DNA from: Phycisphaerae bacterium
GTDB taxonomy: Bacteria; Planctomycetota; Phycisphaerae; UBA1845
Length of the DNA stretch: 64,000 nucleotides
Assembly (NCBI GenBank): GCA_029260015.1
Contig: JAJDEB010000036.1
Coordinates: forward strand, 62,001 to 126,000
Reading direction: 5' to 3'
In this document: piece after piece, positions 1 to 11,072 of the stretch
Layout of the letters: every line of letters starts with the position of its first letter
How positions within the stretch are numbered: position 1 is the stretch's first letter
The notes under the pieces: generated by a model
Database searches by the model: none
Seen by the model: the letters and a program-made list of their open reading frames with translations, nothing else
Told to the model about the DNA's origin: nothing
Program-made: the position numbers and the translations under genes

Positions 1-1306
1 TGCCAGCGGAAACATGCCGTGGTTTCGCGGCAGCACGTTGATGCACTATCTGGAAAACGTCCACATCGCCGCCGACCGCAACCTGACTGAACTTCGATTT
101 CCCATTCAGTACGTCAATCGCCCGACGCACGATTTCCGCGGATACTGCGGGACCATCGCGTCGGGCATCGTTCGTCCCGGCGACGAAATAACGATTCTTC
201 CTTCGCGAACACCGAACACGGTCAAGAGCATCGCCACCAGCGAAGGTGAACTCGACGAAGCATTCGCAGGGATGGCCGTCACCCTAAGGCTTGCCCTTGA
301 AGTCGATGCCAGTCGCGGTGATATGATCGTCGGAACCGATAACCTGCCCAAGAGCGATCAAAAGTTTGAGGCCATGATGGTATGGATGGCTGAAGAACCG
401 ATGGTTCCGGGAAAGCAATACATCGTCAAACACACCACCAAAAAAACGTTCGGAAGCGTTTCCACATTGCTCTATCGCGTCGACGTCAATTCACTTGAAA
501 GACAAGCCGCCCCCACGCTTTCGCTCAATGAAATCGGCAGGTGTAAGATGACGCTGACCCAACCGATCATGTTTGACGACTATCAACGCAACCGGGCAAC
601 CGGCGCGTTCATCCTGATCGATCGCGTGACCAACGGAACGGTTGGCGCTGGAATGATCGTTGAAGCGACGCCCGGTGATTCTCGCGCTGACCATTGGGAC
701 ACCGAACCCCAAAGCGACAAACTCGCGTCGTCGGCCAGCTTCGTCACGCCGAAGGAACGCGCCGCTCGCTTTGGCCAGCAAGGCGTTACCGTCCTGCTCA
801 CCGGGCTCACCGGCGCGGGAAAGACCACGACAGCCTACGCCCTCGAACGACGCCTGTTTGAGTTGGGCCGAGCCTGCACGGTGCTGGACGGCCAAAACAT
901 GCGCAAGGGCATCAGCAAAGACCTCGGTTTTTCTGCCGACGAACGCTCGGAAAATCTGCGCCGCAGCGCCGAAGTCGCGAAACTGATCAACGATGCCGGA
1001 CTGATCGCCATCTGCGCATTCGTCGCCCCCAACAAACTCGCCCGCCGCCGCGCCCGCGAAGTCATCGGCAGCGATCGCTTCATCGTCGTCCACCTGTCAG
1101 CCCCCATCGAAGTCTGCCGCGAACGCGACCAAGAGGGACTGTACGCACTAGCCGACTCCGGCCAAGTCGCCAACTTCCCCGGCGTAAGCTACCAATACGA
1201 AGCCCCCGAAAAAGCGCAACTCGTTCTACCAACCCACGAAATCTCAGTAACAGAAGCGGTAGACCGCATCGTCGCCCTGCTCGACAAGCGCGACATCATT
1301 ACCTAG
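1..1306 (+). CDS. cysNC: Bifunctional sulfate adenylyltransferase subunit 1 / APS kinase, 5'-truncated
   Basis: This is the C-terminal part of a CysN-CysC fusion; the reading frame is open to the window edge, so the GTPase domain lies outside. The visible protein begins at the NMPWFRGSTL segment that ends the CysN G domain. It continues through the two beta-barrel domains of translation-factor type, then an APS kinase domain with P-loop GLTGAGKTT (about 806-832) and a DGQNMRKG segment where CysC proteins usually have DGDNVRHG. By family knowledge, CysN with CysD makes adenosine phosphosulfate from sulfate and ATP, and CysC phosphorylates it to PAPS in the cytoplasm. cysD would be expected just upstream. 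The stop is TAG at 1304-1306. PAPS could feed the sulfotransferase at the other end of the window, which is inference only. Confidence 0.93.
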   Translation, partial: ASGNMPWFRGSTLMHYLENVHIAADRNLTELRFPIQYVNRPTHDFRGYCGTIASGIVRPGDEITILPSRTPNTVKSIATSEGELDEAFAGMAVTLRLALEVDASRGDMIVGTDNLPKSDQKFEAMMVWMAEEPMVPGKQYIVKHTTKKTFGSVSTLLYRVDVNSLERQAAPTLSLNEIGRCKMTLTQPIMFDDYQRNRATGAFILIDRVTNGTVGAGMIVEATPGDSRADHWDTEPQSDKLASSASFVTPKERAARFGQQGVTVLLTGLTGAGKTTTAYALERRLFELGRACTVLDGQNMRKGISKDLGFSADERSENLRRSAEVAKLINDAGLIAICAFVAPNKLARRRAREVIGSDRFIVVHLSAPIEVCRERDQEGLYALADSGQVANFPGVSYQYEAPEKAQLVLPTHEISVTEAVDRIVALLDKRDIIT

Positions 1307-1421
1307 TATCGGTGCTTCAACTCGGGAGATGCGCGTCGGGCTAAGCAAACGGTTTCCCAGTCGTCTGAAGACCCGAATCTGCGCAGCTCACTGGGCCACG
1401 CAATATTGGGCGAGCGATTAC

Positions 1422-3947
1422 ATGTCGGACTTTTCAAAGCAACCGATGTTTGGGAGGCAGCAATTCCTCGATAAAGTTCGCGAACGCGTACAAACGACCG
1501 GAATGACAGCCGTGCTCGGTCGATCTCAGTCGGGCAAGACAACGCTATTAAGACATCTTCGCGAAGATCTCAAGAATCACGACGGGGTTCTTGTTGGATA
1601 TTCGCAGTCAACTGGCGAACCGAACCTGATGCTTCGCAGCCTCAAGGACTTGTACACGAGTTGGCTTGCCAATTCGAGCTATATAGACCAAGCAAAGTTG
1701 CTCTGGAAAAAGAACAAAGACTCTATTGTTCAGAAAGCCGGAGGAACAGCCGGTCGATTCTTAGGGAATATTCTTGGGGTTCAGCATCAAGCAGTGAAGC
1801 CCGTTTCAGGCCTTGTTGCAGAGTGGTTTGATAAGCTTGAGTCCATGGGCAACCAGCTCAATACTGGAGATATCAAACTTCCGACACTTGCGCACGACGT
1901 TGCTAAGGATCTTTTGGAACTGCTCAGAATTCTCTCCGGAAAGCATCCGATACTGATCCTCGATGCACTCGAACAATCAAATGACGTAGAGACAGAAGCA
2001 AAACTGCTCAGTGCGATTGTCCGCCACGTACGTGACTGGCCGCCTTTGCACATTGTGATCGCGGCGCGATGCCCAGAAGCTGACGAAGACGAGTTGAAGG
2101 CAACCAAATGCATTACCGACATGAATTCCGCAAGCGCGGCGGTCGAGATTCTAGACATTCCCGCAGTCAACTTGGATGAACCGCCTGAACTCGACCGCTT
2201 GATGATCTATCTGCGCGACAAGATTCCTTGTACGCGGGATATCAAGCCTGCCAAAATCGTCAAATTGATAGATGGGTACGGAGGTGTGATCGGTCGCTGG
2301 CTCGAAGTAGCGGGCCCGCTAGGCAAAATTCCTGAGCGTTCGGACGATCTAGAGGTTCTGGCCCACGAAGCACATTCTTACCGCTATCGCGAATTGGAAT
2401 CGAAGCTTTCGCAGCTAGTCTCAGACCTCTCGGACGAACTGAAGTTTTGCATTCGAGTCGCATTACTGCCCGAAATGACCTCGGATACAGACTGGGAAGC
2501 GTATTCTGAGATAGTTGATCGAGACATCAAAGACTCGGCGATGACATCCCTACAAATGAAAGGTGTGTTCTTGAGCAACGCAGCGACTCCCTCATTCGGG
2601 CACACTTTGCGGCACAATGTTGTTCAAAAATACCTTAGTGAGAACGCTTCGCCACTGGCCCGCAAGGAAGCATGCTACTTGATCGACGAATTCGCTTCGC
2701 GAATTCACGGGGTGGATCGCGTCGCCGCGCGATACATCAATGCGTTATTTGTCATAGCCGCACTGCCATTGTCACACGAATTGACTTCACCCCATCGAGG
2801 GCTTGCTCAATGTGCCGTTTCCGTTGGACTAGGCGGAATGCCGGATTCTGAATTGATTCTCAAGGCCGTTCCAATTGCGATCGATCGCAACTGTGTTTCG
2901 ACACTTGTCGCCATGGCATTGGTCAACGCAATACTGATCGACAAAGAGGCGGACGATATCGAACGTATGATGATTTTGCTTCAATCGCTTCAGAGAATAG
3001 CAGAAAAACACATCAATAATACGGCCCTTCAAGAAGCGTTTGCCCGCGGACTCTATAACGCTGGAATAAGGGCGAAGAAAGCCAACAATCTTAGATTCCG
3101 CGATGAATTGCTCGATGATTTGACTCGTATTGCAAAGCGGCATCCTGAGAATTCGGACATTCAAGCACATCTTGCAAAAGCACTTCTGAATACGTTGGTC
3201 AACGCCGAGCAAGAAAGGGATCTTGAACGTTGCAATCAAATGTTAGCTGCGTTGCGCGAACTGGCCAACTGCAGCGCAGCGAATTCAACAGTCCAATTGA
3301 TGTACGCACAGGCTCTTGTCAATACCGCAAATGATGCTAAGTGTGCGAATGCCTTGAACAGACGCGATGAACTAATGGACGAATTGCGAAACTTAGTTGG
3401 GCGATACGAACAGTGGCCTGACATGCAGAAGCAGCTTGCGATGGGCCTGTTCAACAACGCAAAAGATGCTTTAGAAGAAAACGATCATAGCAAGCGCAAT
3501 GAATTGATTGACGAACTCTTTGAGTTAGAACGGCGCAGTCATGACAACCCGTGCGTCCAACGCATTTTTCTCAAAGGATTGTTCAAATCGATAATCGACG
3601 CCTGTGACGAGGGCAGTTCAGACTTGCGAAACGTGACACTCAAAGAACTACGACATCTAACGGAGGATCGTGTTGTTGATCCGGAAAACCTCAAAATGTT
3701 AGCGTACGGGTTGCAGAACACGTTGAACATCATGAACAAGAAATCCATATTTGAAGTCAGCGACGTGTTGATCGTCAGATTACGTGACTTGGCCGAGTCG
3801 TACCGACGTGAACCATTTATTCAGCATCAGTTCGAAACAGGTCTATTGAATTCCCTGAAGCGAGCAAAAGCACTGAAGGATCTCGACCGATGCCGTGCCT
3901 TGACCCACGAATTGAGTCGCTTGTCAGACCGGCATCACTTCGACTAG
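1422..3947 (+). CDS. STAND-like P-loop ATPase with 44-residue C-terminal repeats
   Basis: This is a protein of about 841 residues. I chose the ATG at 1422 because the FGRQQFLD segment that normally precedes a STAND/NACHT-type P-loop follows at once; the frame is open back to an ATG at 1329. Walker A is GRSQSGKTT (residues about 32-40), a Walker B-like ILILDALEQ lies near residue 180, and IVIAARCPE resembles a sensor strand. A helical middle region follows, then seven exact 44-residue units and a partial eighth (2964-3944). This is the classic sensor-repeat layout of signal-transduction ATPases, some of which are antiphage or regulatory; no effector domain is recognisable at either end. The coding sequence looks richer in A/T than its neighbours, a possible sign of transfer. 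The family is probable, the biological role unknown. Confidence 0.75.
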   Translation: MSDFSKQPMFGRQQFLDKVRERVQTTGMTAVLGRSQSGKTTLLRHLREDLKNHDGVLVGYSQSTGEPNLMLRSLKDLYTSWLANSSYIDQAKLLWKKNKDSIVQKAGGTAGRFLGNILGVQHQAVKPVSGLVAEWFDKLESMGNQLNTGDIKLPTLAHDVAKDLLELLRILSGKHPILILDALEQSNDVETEAKLLSAIVRHVRDWPPLHIVIAARCPEADEDELKATKCITDMNSASAAVEILDIPAVNLDEPPELDRLMIYLRDKIPCTRDIKPAKIVKLIDGYGGVIGRWLEVAGPLGKIPERSDDLEVLAHEAHSYRYRELESKLSQLVSDLSDELKFCIRVALLPEMTSDTDWEAYSEIVDRDIKDSAMTSLQMKGVFLSNAATPSFGHTLRHNVVQKYLSENASPLARKEACYLIDEFASRIHGVDRVAARYINALFVIAALPLSHELTSPHRGLAQCAVSVGLGGMPDSELILKAVPIAIDRNCVSTLVAMALVNAILIDKEADDIERMMILLQSLQRIAEKHINNTALQEAFARGLYNAGIRAKKANNLRFRDELLDDLTRIAKRHPENSDIQAHLAKALLNTLVNAEQERDLERCNQMLAALRELANCSAANSTVQLMYAQALVNTANDAKCANALNRRDELMDELRNLVGRYEQWPDMQKQLAMGLFNNAKDALEENDHSKRNELIDELFELERRSHDNPCVQRIFLKGLFKSIIDACDEGSSDLRNVTLKELRHLTEDRVVDPENLKMLAYGLQNTLNIMNKKSIFEVSDVLIVRLRDLAESYRREPFIQHQFETGLLNSLKRAKALKDLDRCRALTHELSRLSDRHHFD
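2964..3944 (+). repeat. Seven and a half 132-bp / 44-residue coding repeats
   Basis: Units begin at 2964, 3096, 3228, 3360, 3492, 3624 and 3756, with a partial unit from 3888 to the stop. Each is exactly 44 codons with no insertions. Typical features are an RRDELLDELRxL first helix, a central (I/V)Q position, and a second helix of the form AKALLNTLxNA. Units are diverged in sequence but invariant in length, as expected for a stacked helical (TPR-like) solenoid. Confidence 0.85.
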
Positions 3948-4129
3948 TCGTCAGTTTTGCTTGCTTGTCAAGCTTCGTCACTTTATGTCTGAAGCAATCG
4001 CATTGAGACAACGAAATTCAAAAGATTCTTGTCATCCTTTTTGCGCTTCAGATCGTCAAAAACACTGAAGAGCTCGGTGCCAACGGCTATCAAATGCTTG
4101 GGCGGAAATCCAGTTCAGAGGTGCCAATA

Positions 4130-5086
4130 TTGACTCGGAGTAAGCTTCCCCAATCTCACGGATTCACGCTGGTCGAACTGCTCGTTGTCATTTCGATCAT
4201 CGGGATTCTGATGGCGATTTTGATTCCGGCGCTTTCTACTGCTCGCAAGCAGGCTGGGGGCGTGGTTTGTCAGTCTAATGTTCGGCAGTTGATGACGGGG
4301 GTGAATGTCTATGTGGCTGACGAGGGGGCGTTTCCAGGCACGCATAGCCTCTTCTTCTTCCAGTCCTTGTTCGACCAATCCTGGCCGCGAATCAGTGGGG
4401 TGACCTGGGATGGGGCGCGGGACAAACTCAACGACAACCTTAGCTACACGCCGGCATACACCCAACCCTATCATCTTGATCCTGAATTCGCGACGGACGT
4501 TCCGACCAAAGGCACCTTGTTTCCGTACGTCAAAGACGAGCGCGTTTACCTTTGCCCCAATGATCGGCCCGGTGTCGCTGCGGACACGCCCGAGGGCGGG
4601 GGCGGCAACGGACGACTCAGCTACGGGTTCAACGCCTACATTGGTTTCCGCTCGCCCGACAACCTCCGAAGCTTTCGATACGCTGCCGATTCGATCAACA
4701 ACGAGCTTCCCGATCCCAATAAGAAGCGATCGTTTCGTGTGGGTGAAGTAGTGCGTTTCTCACCGGCGACATTCGTCACATTTGTCGAAGAACACCCCAA
4801 AGCCAACCTCAATGGTGATTGGCCCGACGGTAACTTCAACGGTCTTGATCGAATCGCGACGCGGCACCAGCTTAACCCTGGCGCAAACACAAGCGGTCCC
4901 AAGGGGCGCGTCAGCATTGCGTACATGGACGGGCACGCCGATGACCCGATCTACCGAGCGAGGACTCTGGGGCGGCAGATATTCACCGAATTCGGGCAAC
5001 CTCACATCTGGCGTAACGAAGGCGGACCCGACAAGGTCAACATGACGGCATTTCTGAATGATATACCCGGAACGTGTCCCTGGTGA
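4130..5086 (+). CDS. Prepilin-type N-terminal cleavage/methylation protein (type II pseudopilin-like)
   Basis: A secreted protein of about 318 residues. It has a ten-residue leader (TRSKLPQSHG) before the prepilin peptidase site G/FTLVELLVV and a hydrophobic helix typical of type IV pilins and T2SS pseudopilins. The C-terminal part carries the AYMDGHAD segment common in the large planctomycete families of such proteins. I prefer the TTG start at 4130, which has AGAGGTG at 4117-4123 about eight bases upstream; an in-frame ATG at 4094 has no Shine-Dalgarno and would lengthen the leader. After cleavage by PilD-like peptidase the protein would sit in the inner membrane or periplasm. It stands alone, with no secretion genes nearby, so its partner machine is unknown. 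Confidence 0.85.
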   Translation: MTRSKLPQSHGFTLVELLVVISIIGILMAILIPALSTARKQAGGVVCQSNVRQLMTGVNVYVADEGAFPGTHSLFFFQSLFDQSWPRISGVTWDGARDKLNDNLSYTPAYTQPYHLDPEFATDVPTKGTLFPYVKDERVYLCPNDRPGVAADTPEGGGGNGRLSYGFNAYIGFRSPDNLRSFRYAADSINNELPDPNKKRSFRVGEVVRFSPATFVTFVEEHPKANLNGDWPDGNFNGLDRIATRHQLNPGANTSGPKGRVSIAYMDGHADDPIYRARTLGRQIFTEFGQPHIWRNEGGPDKVNMTAFLNDIPGTCPW

Positions 5087-5141
5087 TGAATGCGGAATTG
5101 AGCAATTGTGGAGCGCCGGACTAAATGATCGGGGTCAAAAA

Positions 5142-5534
5142 TCAGTCGTCATCATCATGTGTAGGCGACAGCGCAGCCCCGTAAATCTCGGCCATCTCCG
5201 TCATGCAGCATTGATTGGATACGATGAAGTAACCGACGGGCCGATTGAACATTGAAGCGAAAGCACACATGATCGTCATGATGGCGTGAACTGCCCAGGC
5301 GACAACGATTGGCCCCCTCATATCAACGATCAATCCCAGAATAAGCAGGAAGGCGACCGGGGCAAACAATGCCAGCGACCAAATGGTATTGCCCTTAATC
5401 CAAAAACGGACATACGGCGAGATCCAAAGCTTCGACCGACGCACGATCAATCCCGGTACAAAGTAGAAAAACAACGAAGCGAGTTGGATGAACGCAGTCT
5501 GCAAACGCTCGGTGTCGGAGGGCACATAAGTCAT
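5142..5534 (-). CDS. Small multi-pass membrane protein (possibly DUF4870-like)
   Basis: A 130-residue protein with about three hydrophobic segments: LASLFFYFVPGLIV, IWSLALFAPVAFLLILGLIV and a stretch around VVAWAVHAIMTIMCAF. A charged KLWISPYVRFWIKGN loop lies between the first two. GGAG sits about six bases upstream of the ATG, supporting the start. The layout resembles the small DUF4870 membrane family, but I cannot confirm it. The tail is acidic (DDDD). The function is unknown. Confidence 0.6.
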   Translation of the reverse strand: MTYVPSDTERLQTAFIQLASLFFYFVPGLIVRRSKLWISPYVRFWIKGNTIWSLALFAPVAFLLILGLIVDMRGPIVVAWAVHAIMTIMCAFASMFNRPVGYFIVSNQCCMTEMAEIYGAALSPTHDDDD

Positions 5535-5714
5535 TTTTCACTCCAAAGGTCGCTTCAAATTCTTGAGACGTTGCACCTCGGGCAACTCCCCTCGAACATT
5601 CCGCGAACTCACGGTGACAGACATGAACAATCTAACGCGAGCAGACTAAGACGTCCTTGCCCGCGAAGTAGAAAGCCGACCAAACGAACGAGTCGAGCAA
5701 CCTCTGCCGAAGGA

Positions 5715-6617
5715 TCAGTTGCTCGGTCCAGACAAGATTTGCGCACAAGCGGCAAGATCGTCAACTTGTACGGTTTCGTCACCGGCCACATTGCACGGAG
5801 CACAAGCGCTACCGTTTATGCCGACGCACGCCAAACATGCTACATAGTCAGTCATGTCGACGTCGCCATCAAGATCAACGTCTCCATTACCAAAGGGTAA
5901 ACACTCTCCAGACTGGCTGCAATACTCTTCTAGGTCACAATCTGTATTATCTTCGCAGGAGTCCAGCCCCACTATCCGTACGTCATCAACTGCAGCTTCA
6001 ATGACGTTTCCCAGTACCAACAGGTTGCCATCACTGGCGCCAAACCGGATTTGAACGGTAGGCGTCAGATCAATCAATGATTCCAATAAGAAACTACGGG
6101 AGGTCCATGAATTTTCCGGTGCCGAATCATCGAGCCGCTCCAGATCAACCCACTCCGAGCCAACCGAATCGCGCACTTGCGCCACAAAGTAATCGTCCGG
6201 ATCAACGTCCAAGTACAGAACGTAGTACCACCGCACATAATCAATTCGAACACTTGAATAGCCCGAAAGATCGAGCATTGGAGACATGAGGTATACCGCG
6301 CCTTTATCAACATCATGGTGACCGACCTGGCCAACTAAGTTTTGTTCGGTGAAGGCGCACGCCGCACCGCTAAATGCGGTCTCTGGTTGGGCGGGTGCTC
6401 CATCTTGAACTGTGCCTATAGGGTCACCAAACTCCCATGCACCATTGAGGGCGGTGTCGTCGGGTCCGTCTATGATCCACCCATTCGTATTGCCATTCTC
6501 GAATCCATCCTCGAACAGCACAACTTCGCCATGGGACATTTGGGTCGATACGAACACCACGACAAACACACAGGCTCGCGAGTAGCCGTTACCGGCTTGA
6601 CTCCCAAGCGCGCGCAT
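5715..6617 (-). CDS. Secreted protein with C-terminal dockerin-like calcium loops
   Basis: A protein of about 300 residues if started at the ATG at 6617; the frame is open to 6779 and an ATG at 6668 is an alternative. A signal peptide is visible (YSRACVFVVVFVSTQMSHG). The mature part opens with LFEDGFENGNTNGW, a beta-sandwich-like domain of the type found in MAM or immune-inhibitor proteins. It ends with a Cys-rich CEDNTDCDLEEYC stretch and GDVDLDGDVDMTDY, a calcium-binding EF-hand/dockerin-like loop, followed by a weaker second loop (VQVDDLAAC). The protein is probably extracellular. No substrate can be assigned; the same tail type recurs in the proteins at 12.4 kb and 32.5 kb. Confidence 0.75.
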   Translation of the reverse strand: MRALGSQAGNGYSRACVFVVVFVSTQMSHGEVVLFEDGFENGNTNGWIIDGPDDTALNGAWEFGDPIGTVQDGAPAQPETAFSGAACAFTEQNLVGQVGHHDVDKGAVYLMSPMLDLSGYSSVRIDYVRWYYVLYLDVDPDDYFVAQVRDSVGSEWVDLERLDDSAPENSWTSRSFLLESLIDLTPTVQIRFGASDGNLLVLGNVIEAAVDDVRIVGLDSCEDNTDCDLEEYCSQSGECLPFGNGDVDLDGDVDMTDYVACLACVGINGSACAPCNVAGDETVQVDDLAACAQILSGPSN

Positions 6618-6821
6618 TCGAATGCCGCAACCGAGGCTACGAATCTTTTGACTAATCGCAACAAACATGAATATCAGTTTTTTGAATTCCCGGAGGGTCG
6701 AAGCAAGTACCGCGCAGACCCGACCTAACCAATCGCTTTCCTTTGAACAAAGGATAACCAAGCGGGAAGCACGATTCAAATTTGAGCTAAGGTACCCGCG
6801 TAGGACGTCCGTAAGTCGCGA

Positions 6822-9033
<2,212 letters not shown>

Positions 9034-9163
9034 ACATTGAGTAATAGCGTTCGCAGCGTGTTCGGTCTAGCCACTTAGGGGATCGCCCACAATGCGTTTT
9101 AGCGAAAGAACTTAGCAACATGCCAAAGGCATGACCGACCCCTCAGGCCCGCTGGAGCCCACC

Positions 9164-9547
9164 ATGAGTTTCGAAGACAAGACCATCAGTTGTGTAGATT
9201 GTGGAACAGATTTCATTCACTCCGCTTCCGATCAAGAACGCTATGCCGAACGCGGATTCACCAACGAACCCAAGCGATGTCGTGATTGCCGCGAGAAGAG
9301 AAAAGCTCAAGGCGGCGGCGGTGGTGGTGGTGGCCGAGGCGGATACGGTGGCGGCGGTGGTGGATACGGCGGCGGTGGCGGCGGATATGGTGGCGGCGGC
9401 GGTGGTGGATATGGCGGCGGACGTTCGGAACGCGAAATGCACGAAGCCACCTGTTCGACATGCGGCGCACAGACCACGGTTCCATTCAAACCCACGGAAG
9501 GTCGCCCCGTCCTTTGTCGCGATTGCTTTCGATCGAGTCGCGACTAA
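9164..9547 (+). CDS. Double zinc-ribbon protein with Gly/Tyr-rich linker
   Basis: A 127-residue protein. I chose the ATG at 9164, which has CTGGAG six bases upstream; an in-frame ATG at 9131 lacks one. The N-terminal part (SCVDCGTDFIHSASDQE ... RCRDCREKRK) matches the probable zinc-ribbon family zf-trcl. The C-terminal part is a CxxC-x17-CxxC zinc domain (CSTCGAQTTVPFKP ... CRDC) with exactly 17 residues between the pairs. Between them lies a low-complexity linker of GG(Y)GGGG units. Proteins of this build are common in bacteria and are usually of unknown function; an RNA- or protein-binding role is inference from the glycine-rich linker. Confidence 0.88.
   Translation: MSFEDKTISCVDCGTDFIHSASDQERYAERGFTNEPKRCRDCREKRKAQGGGGGGGGRGGYGGGGGGYGGGGGGYGGGGGGGYGGGRSEREMHEATCSTCGAQTTVPFKPTEGRPVLCRDCFRSSRD
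9311..9423 (+). repeat. Gly/Tyr-rich low-complexity coding repeat
   Basis: This is a run of GGC/GGT/GGA codons broken by TAC/TAT, encoding about five GGYGGGG-type units inside the zinc-ribbon gene. Such tracts slip easily, so length variation between strains is likely. They also generate spurious open frames in other frames (poly-Pro, poly-Arg/Trp, poly-His). Confidence 0.8.
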
Positions 9548-9617
9548 CTCGGCCGACACGCGTCGCAAGACACGAAGCCCCAACCATTCAAGACCGGTCA
9601 ATCACCAGTGGCCGGGC

Positions 9618-11072
9618 ATCGTTAGGCTGTGCGCAGCGATCGCGATCGTATTCTGCGCGTGTACTGCGCACGCCATTTCACCCGACTTGTTGGAGGTCGT
9701 TCCGCGCGATCATCTTGCCTTTGTCGTGTTCGACAACTCGGCGATAGAAGGTGCCGCCGATTCAACGACGCATGTGACGCCCCTTGTTTCTTTGGGGGCT
9801 GATGTGCTGCACCGCTTTGGCGGTCAACGCGCCAACCAGAGTGCTGTCAGCGCGACCCTCGATATCCTAAGTACACTTGCGAAGCTCGAACCCTACCCGT
9901 TTGCAGTCGTCGTCACCGACGCATCAGCAAAGCGAATGGGACCAGACAGTTTCCGGCTCAGCGGCATGCAAGCCGCCGTCATCGTTGCGACCCACGGTAA
10001 CAACGCACCCATCACCCAATACATTCAAGACCTATTAACGCGGTGGACTTCGCGCGACTCAGCCCGCATCACGAACCAAGAGGAACATGGCACCAAAGTA
10101 TTCACGCTGATCGACGACCGCCTCCCCGACTGGTGCGTCGTGAAATGGGGATCGATCAAGGATTTCTATGTGGTTGCGCTCGGCGATCGAGGCTTCAATG
10201 ATGCGGCACAATCGATCTTGCGCGCCAACGAAGATGCTACCGAAAACTCAAGACACAAGCGTTGGCAGGAGTTGCTCGACAGTCGGTCCGCACACTTCGA
10301 GTTGCAAATTAACTTTGACGCGATTAGCAACGCTCTATCGACCGTCGTGAAAGGCCGCACCCAAGACGTCATCGACGAACTCGGATTTGCAAACTGCCAG
10401 CGATCAATGTGGACTGTTGCCAAGAAGAATCGCGCGGTGGTTTGGAGCCAACTTAAGATCGAAGACGGCAACGAAGTATTCGTACCGATCAGCACGGAGG
10501 CCCGCGGCGTGCAGTCGCGACTCATTCCAGCTACAGCCACGGAGTACACGCTGTTTCGATGCGGCATGGATGACATATTAAACCGCGCAGCTGAAGCTTA
10601 CCTCGCCTCACGACGAGATGAATTTCGCGCAGACCTGCGATCACGCTGGACCCGCTTTGAAACGGATGCCGGCATATCAATTCAAACAGGTCTATTCGAT
10701 CATCTCGGCGAGATCATTCTCATCCATGACGATCCGCCGCATCCACTCAAGCTGCCCCTGCTTTCGACCATCGTGATACCCATCGCTGGCGAACCAGCCA
10801 TCGTGGACCAGACGCTGGCTGCATTGCTCAAACAGTCCAATCGCTGGTTCAATAAGACCAACGCCAATCCGGGTGACGATGCCCCGGTGTTTGCCCCGCA
10901 GTTCACCAAAGCCGACGACAACGTATGGTATCTGTCGTTCGGTTTCGCCGGACCAGCAATCACCGTTGCCAATCGCTTCATCGTCATCAGTCATTCGCCG
11001 CTGGCCTGCCGTCATGCGCGCGATTTTCTTCTCGCCAAAACACCCCCCCAATCAGAGTCGAACGCAGAATGA
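9618..11072 (+). CDS. Secreted protein of unknown function, start codon non-canonical (ATC?)
   Basis: A protein of about 484 residues. A classic signal peptide VRLCAAIAIVFCACTAHA precedes ISPDLLEVVPRDHLAFVVFDNS. The opening and the overall run of alternating strands and helices recall the DUF3352 family of planctomycete secreted proteins, at low confidence. Between the stop of the upstream gene (9547) and the end of the signal peptide, this frame holds no ATG, GTG or TTG. The ATC at 9618 sits exactly where the signal peptide should begin, so I use it as a provisional start. The gene ends in an ATGA overlap with the MFS transporter gene, so the two are probably translated together. Confidence 0.7.
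   Translation: MVRLCAAIAIVFCACTAHAISPDLLEVVPRDHLAFVVFDNSAIEGAADSTTHVTPLVSLGADVLHRFGGQRANQSAVSATLDILSTLAKLEPYPFAVVVTDASAKRMGPDSFRLSGMQAAVIVATHGNNAPITQYIQDLLTRWTSRDSARITNQEEHGTKVFTLIDDRLPDWCVVKWGSIKDFYVVALGDRGFNDAAQSILRANEDATENSRHKRWQELLDSRSAHFELQINFDAISNALSTVVKGRTQDVIDELGFANCQRSMWTVAKKNRAVVWSQLKIEDGNEVFVPISTEARGVQSRLIPATATEYTLFRCGMDDILNRAAEAYLASRRDEFRADLRSRWTRFETDAGISIQTGLFDHLGEIILIHDDPPHPLKLPLLSTIVIPIAGEPAIVDQTLAALLKQSNRWFNKTNANPGDDAPVFAPQFTKADDNVWYLSFGFAGPAITVANRFIVISHSPLACRHARDFLLAKTPPQSESNAE

Noticed and set aside
5286-5900. 204-codon plus-strand open frame
   Set aside because: It is antisense to a membrane-protein gene and a dockerin-like tail; composition is typical of a shadow frame.
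9286-9747. Arg/Trp-rich and other open frames across the Gly-rich tract
   Set aside because: Frame shadows of the GGN-rich repeat in the zinc-ribbon gene.
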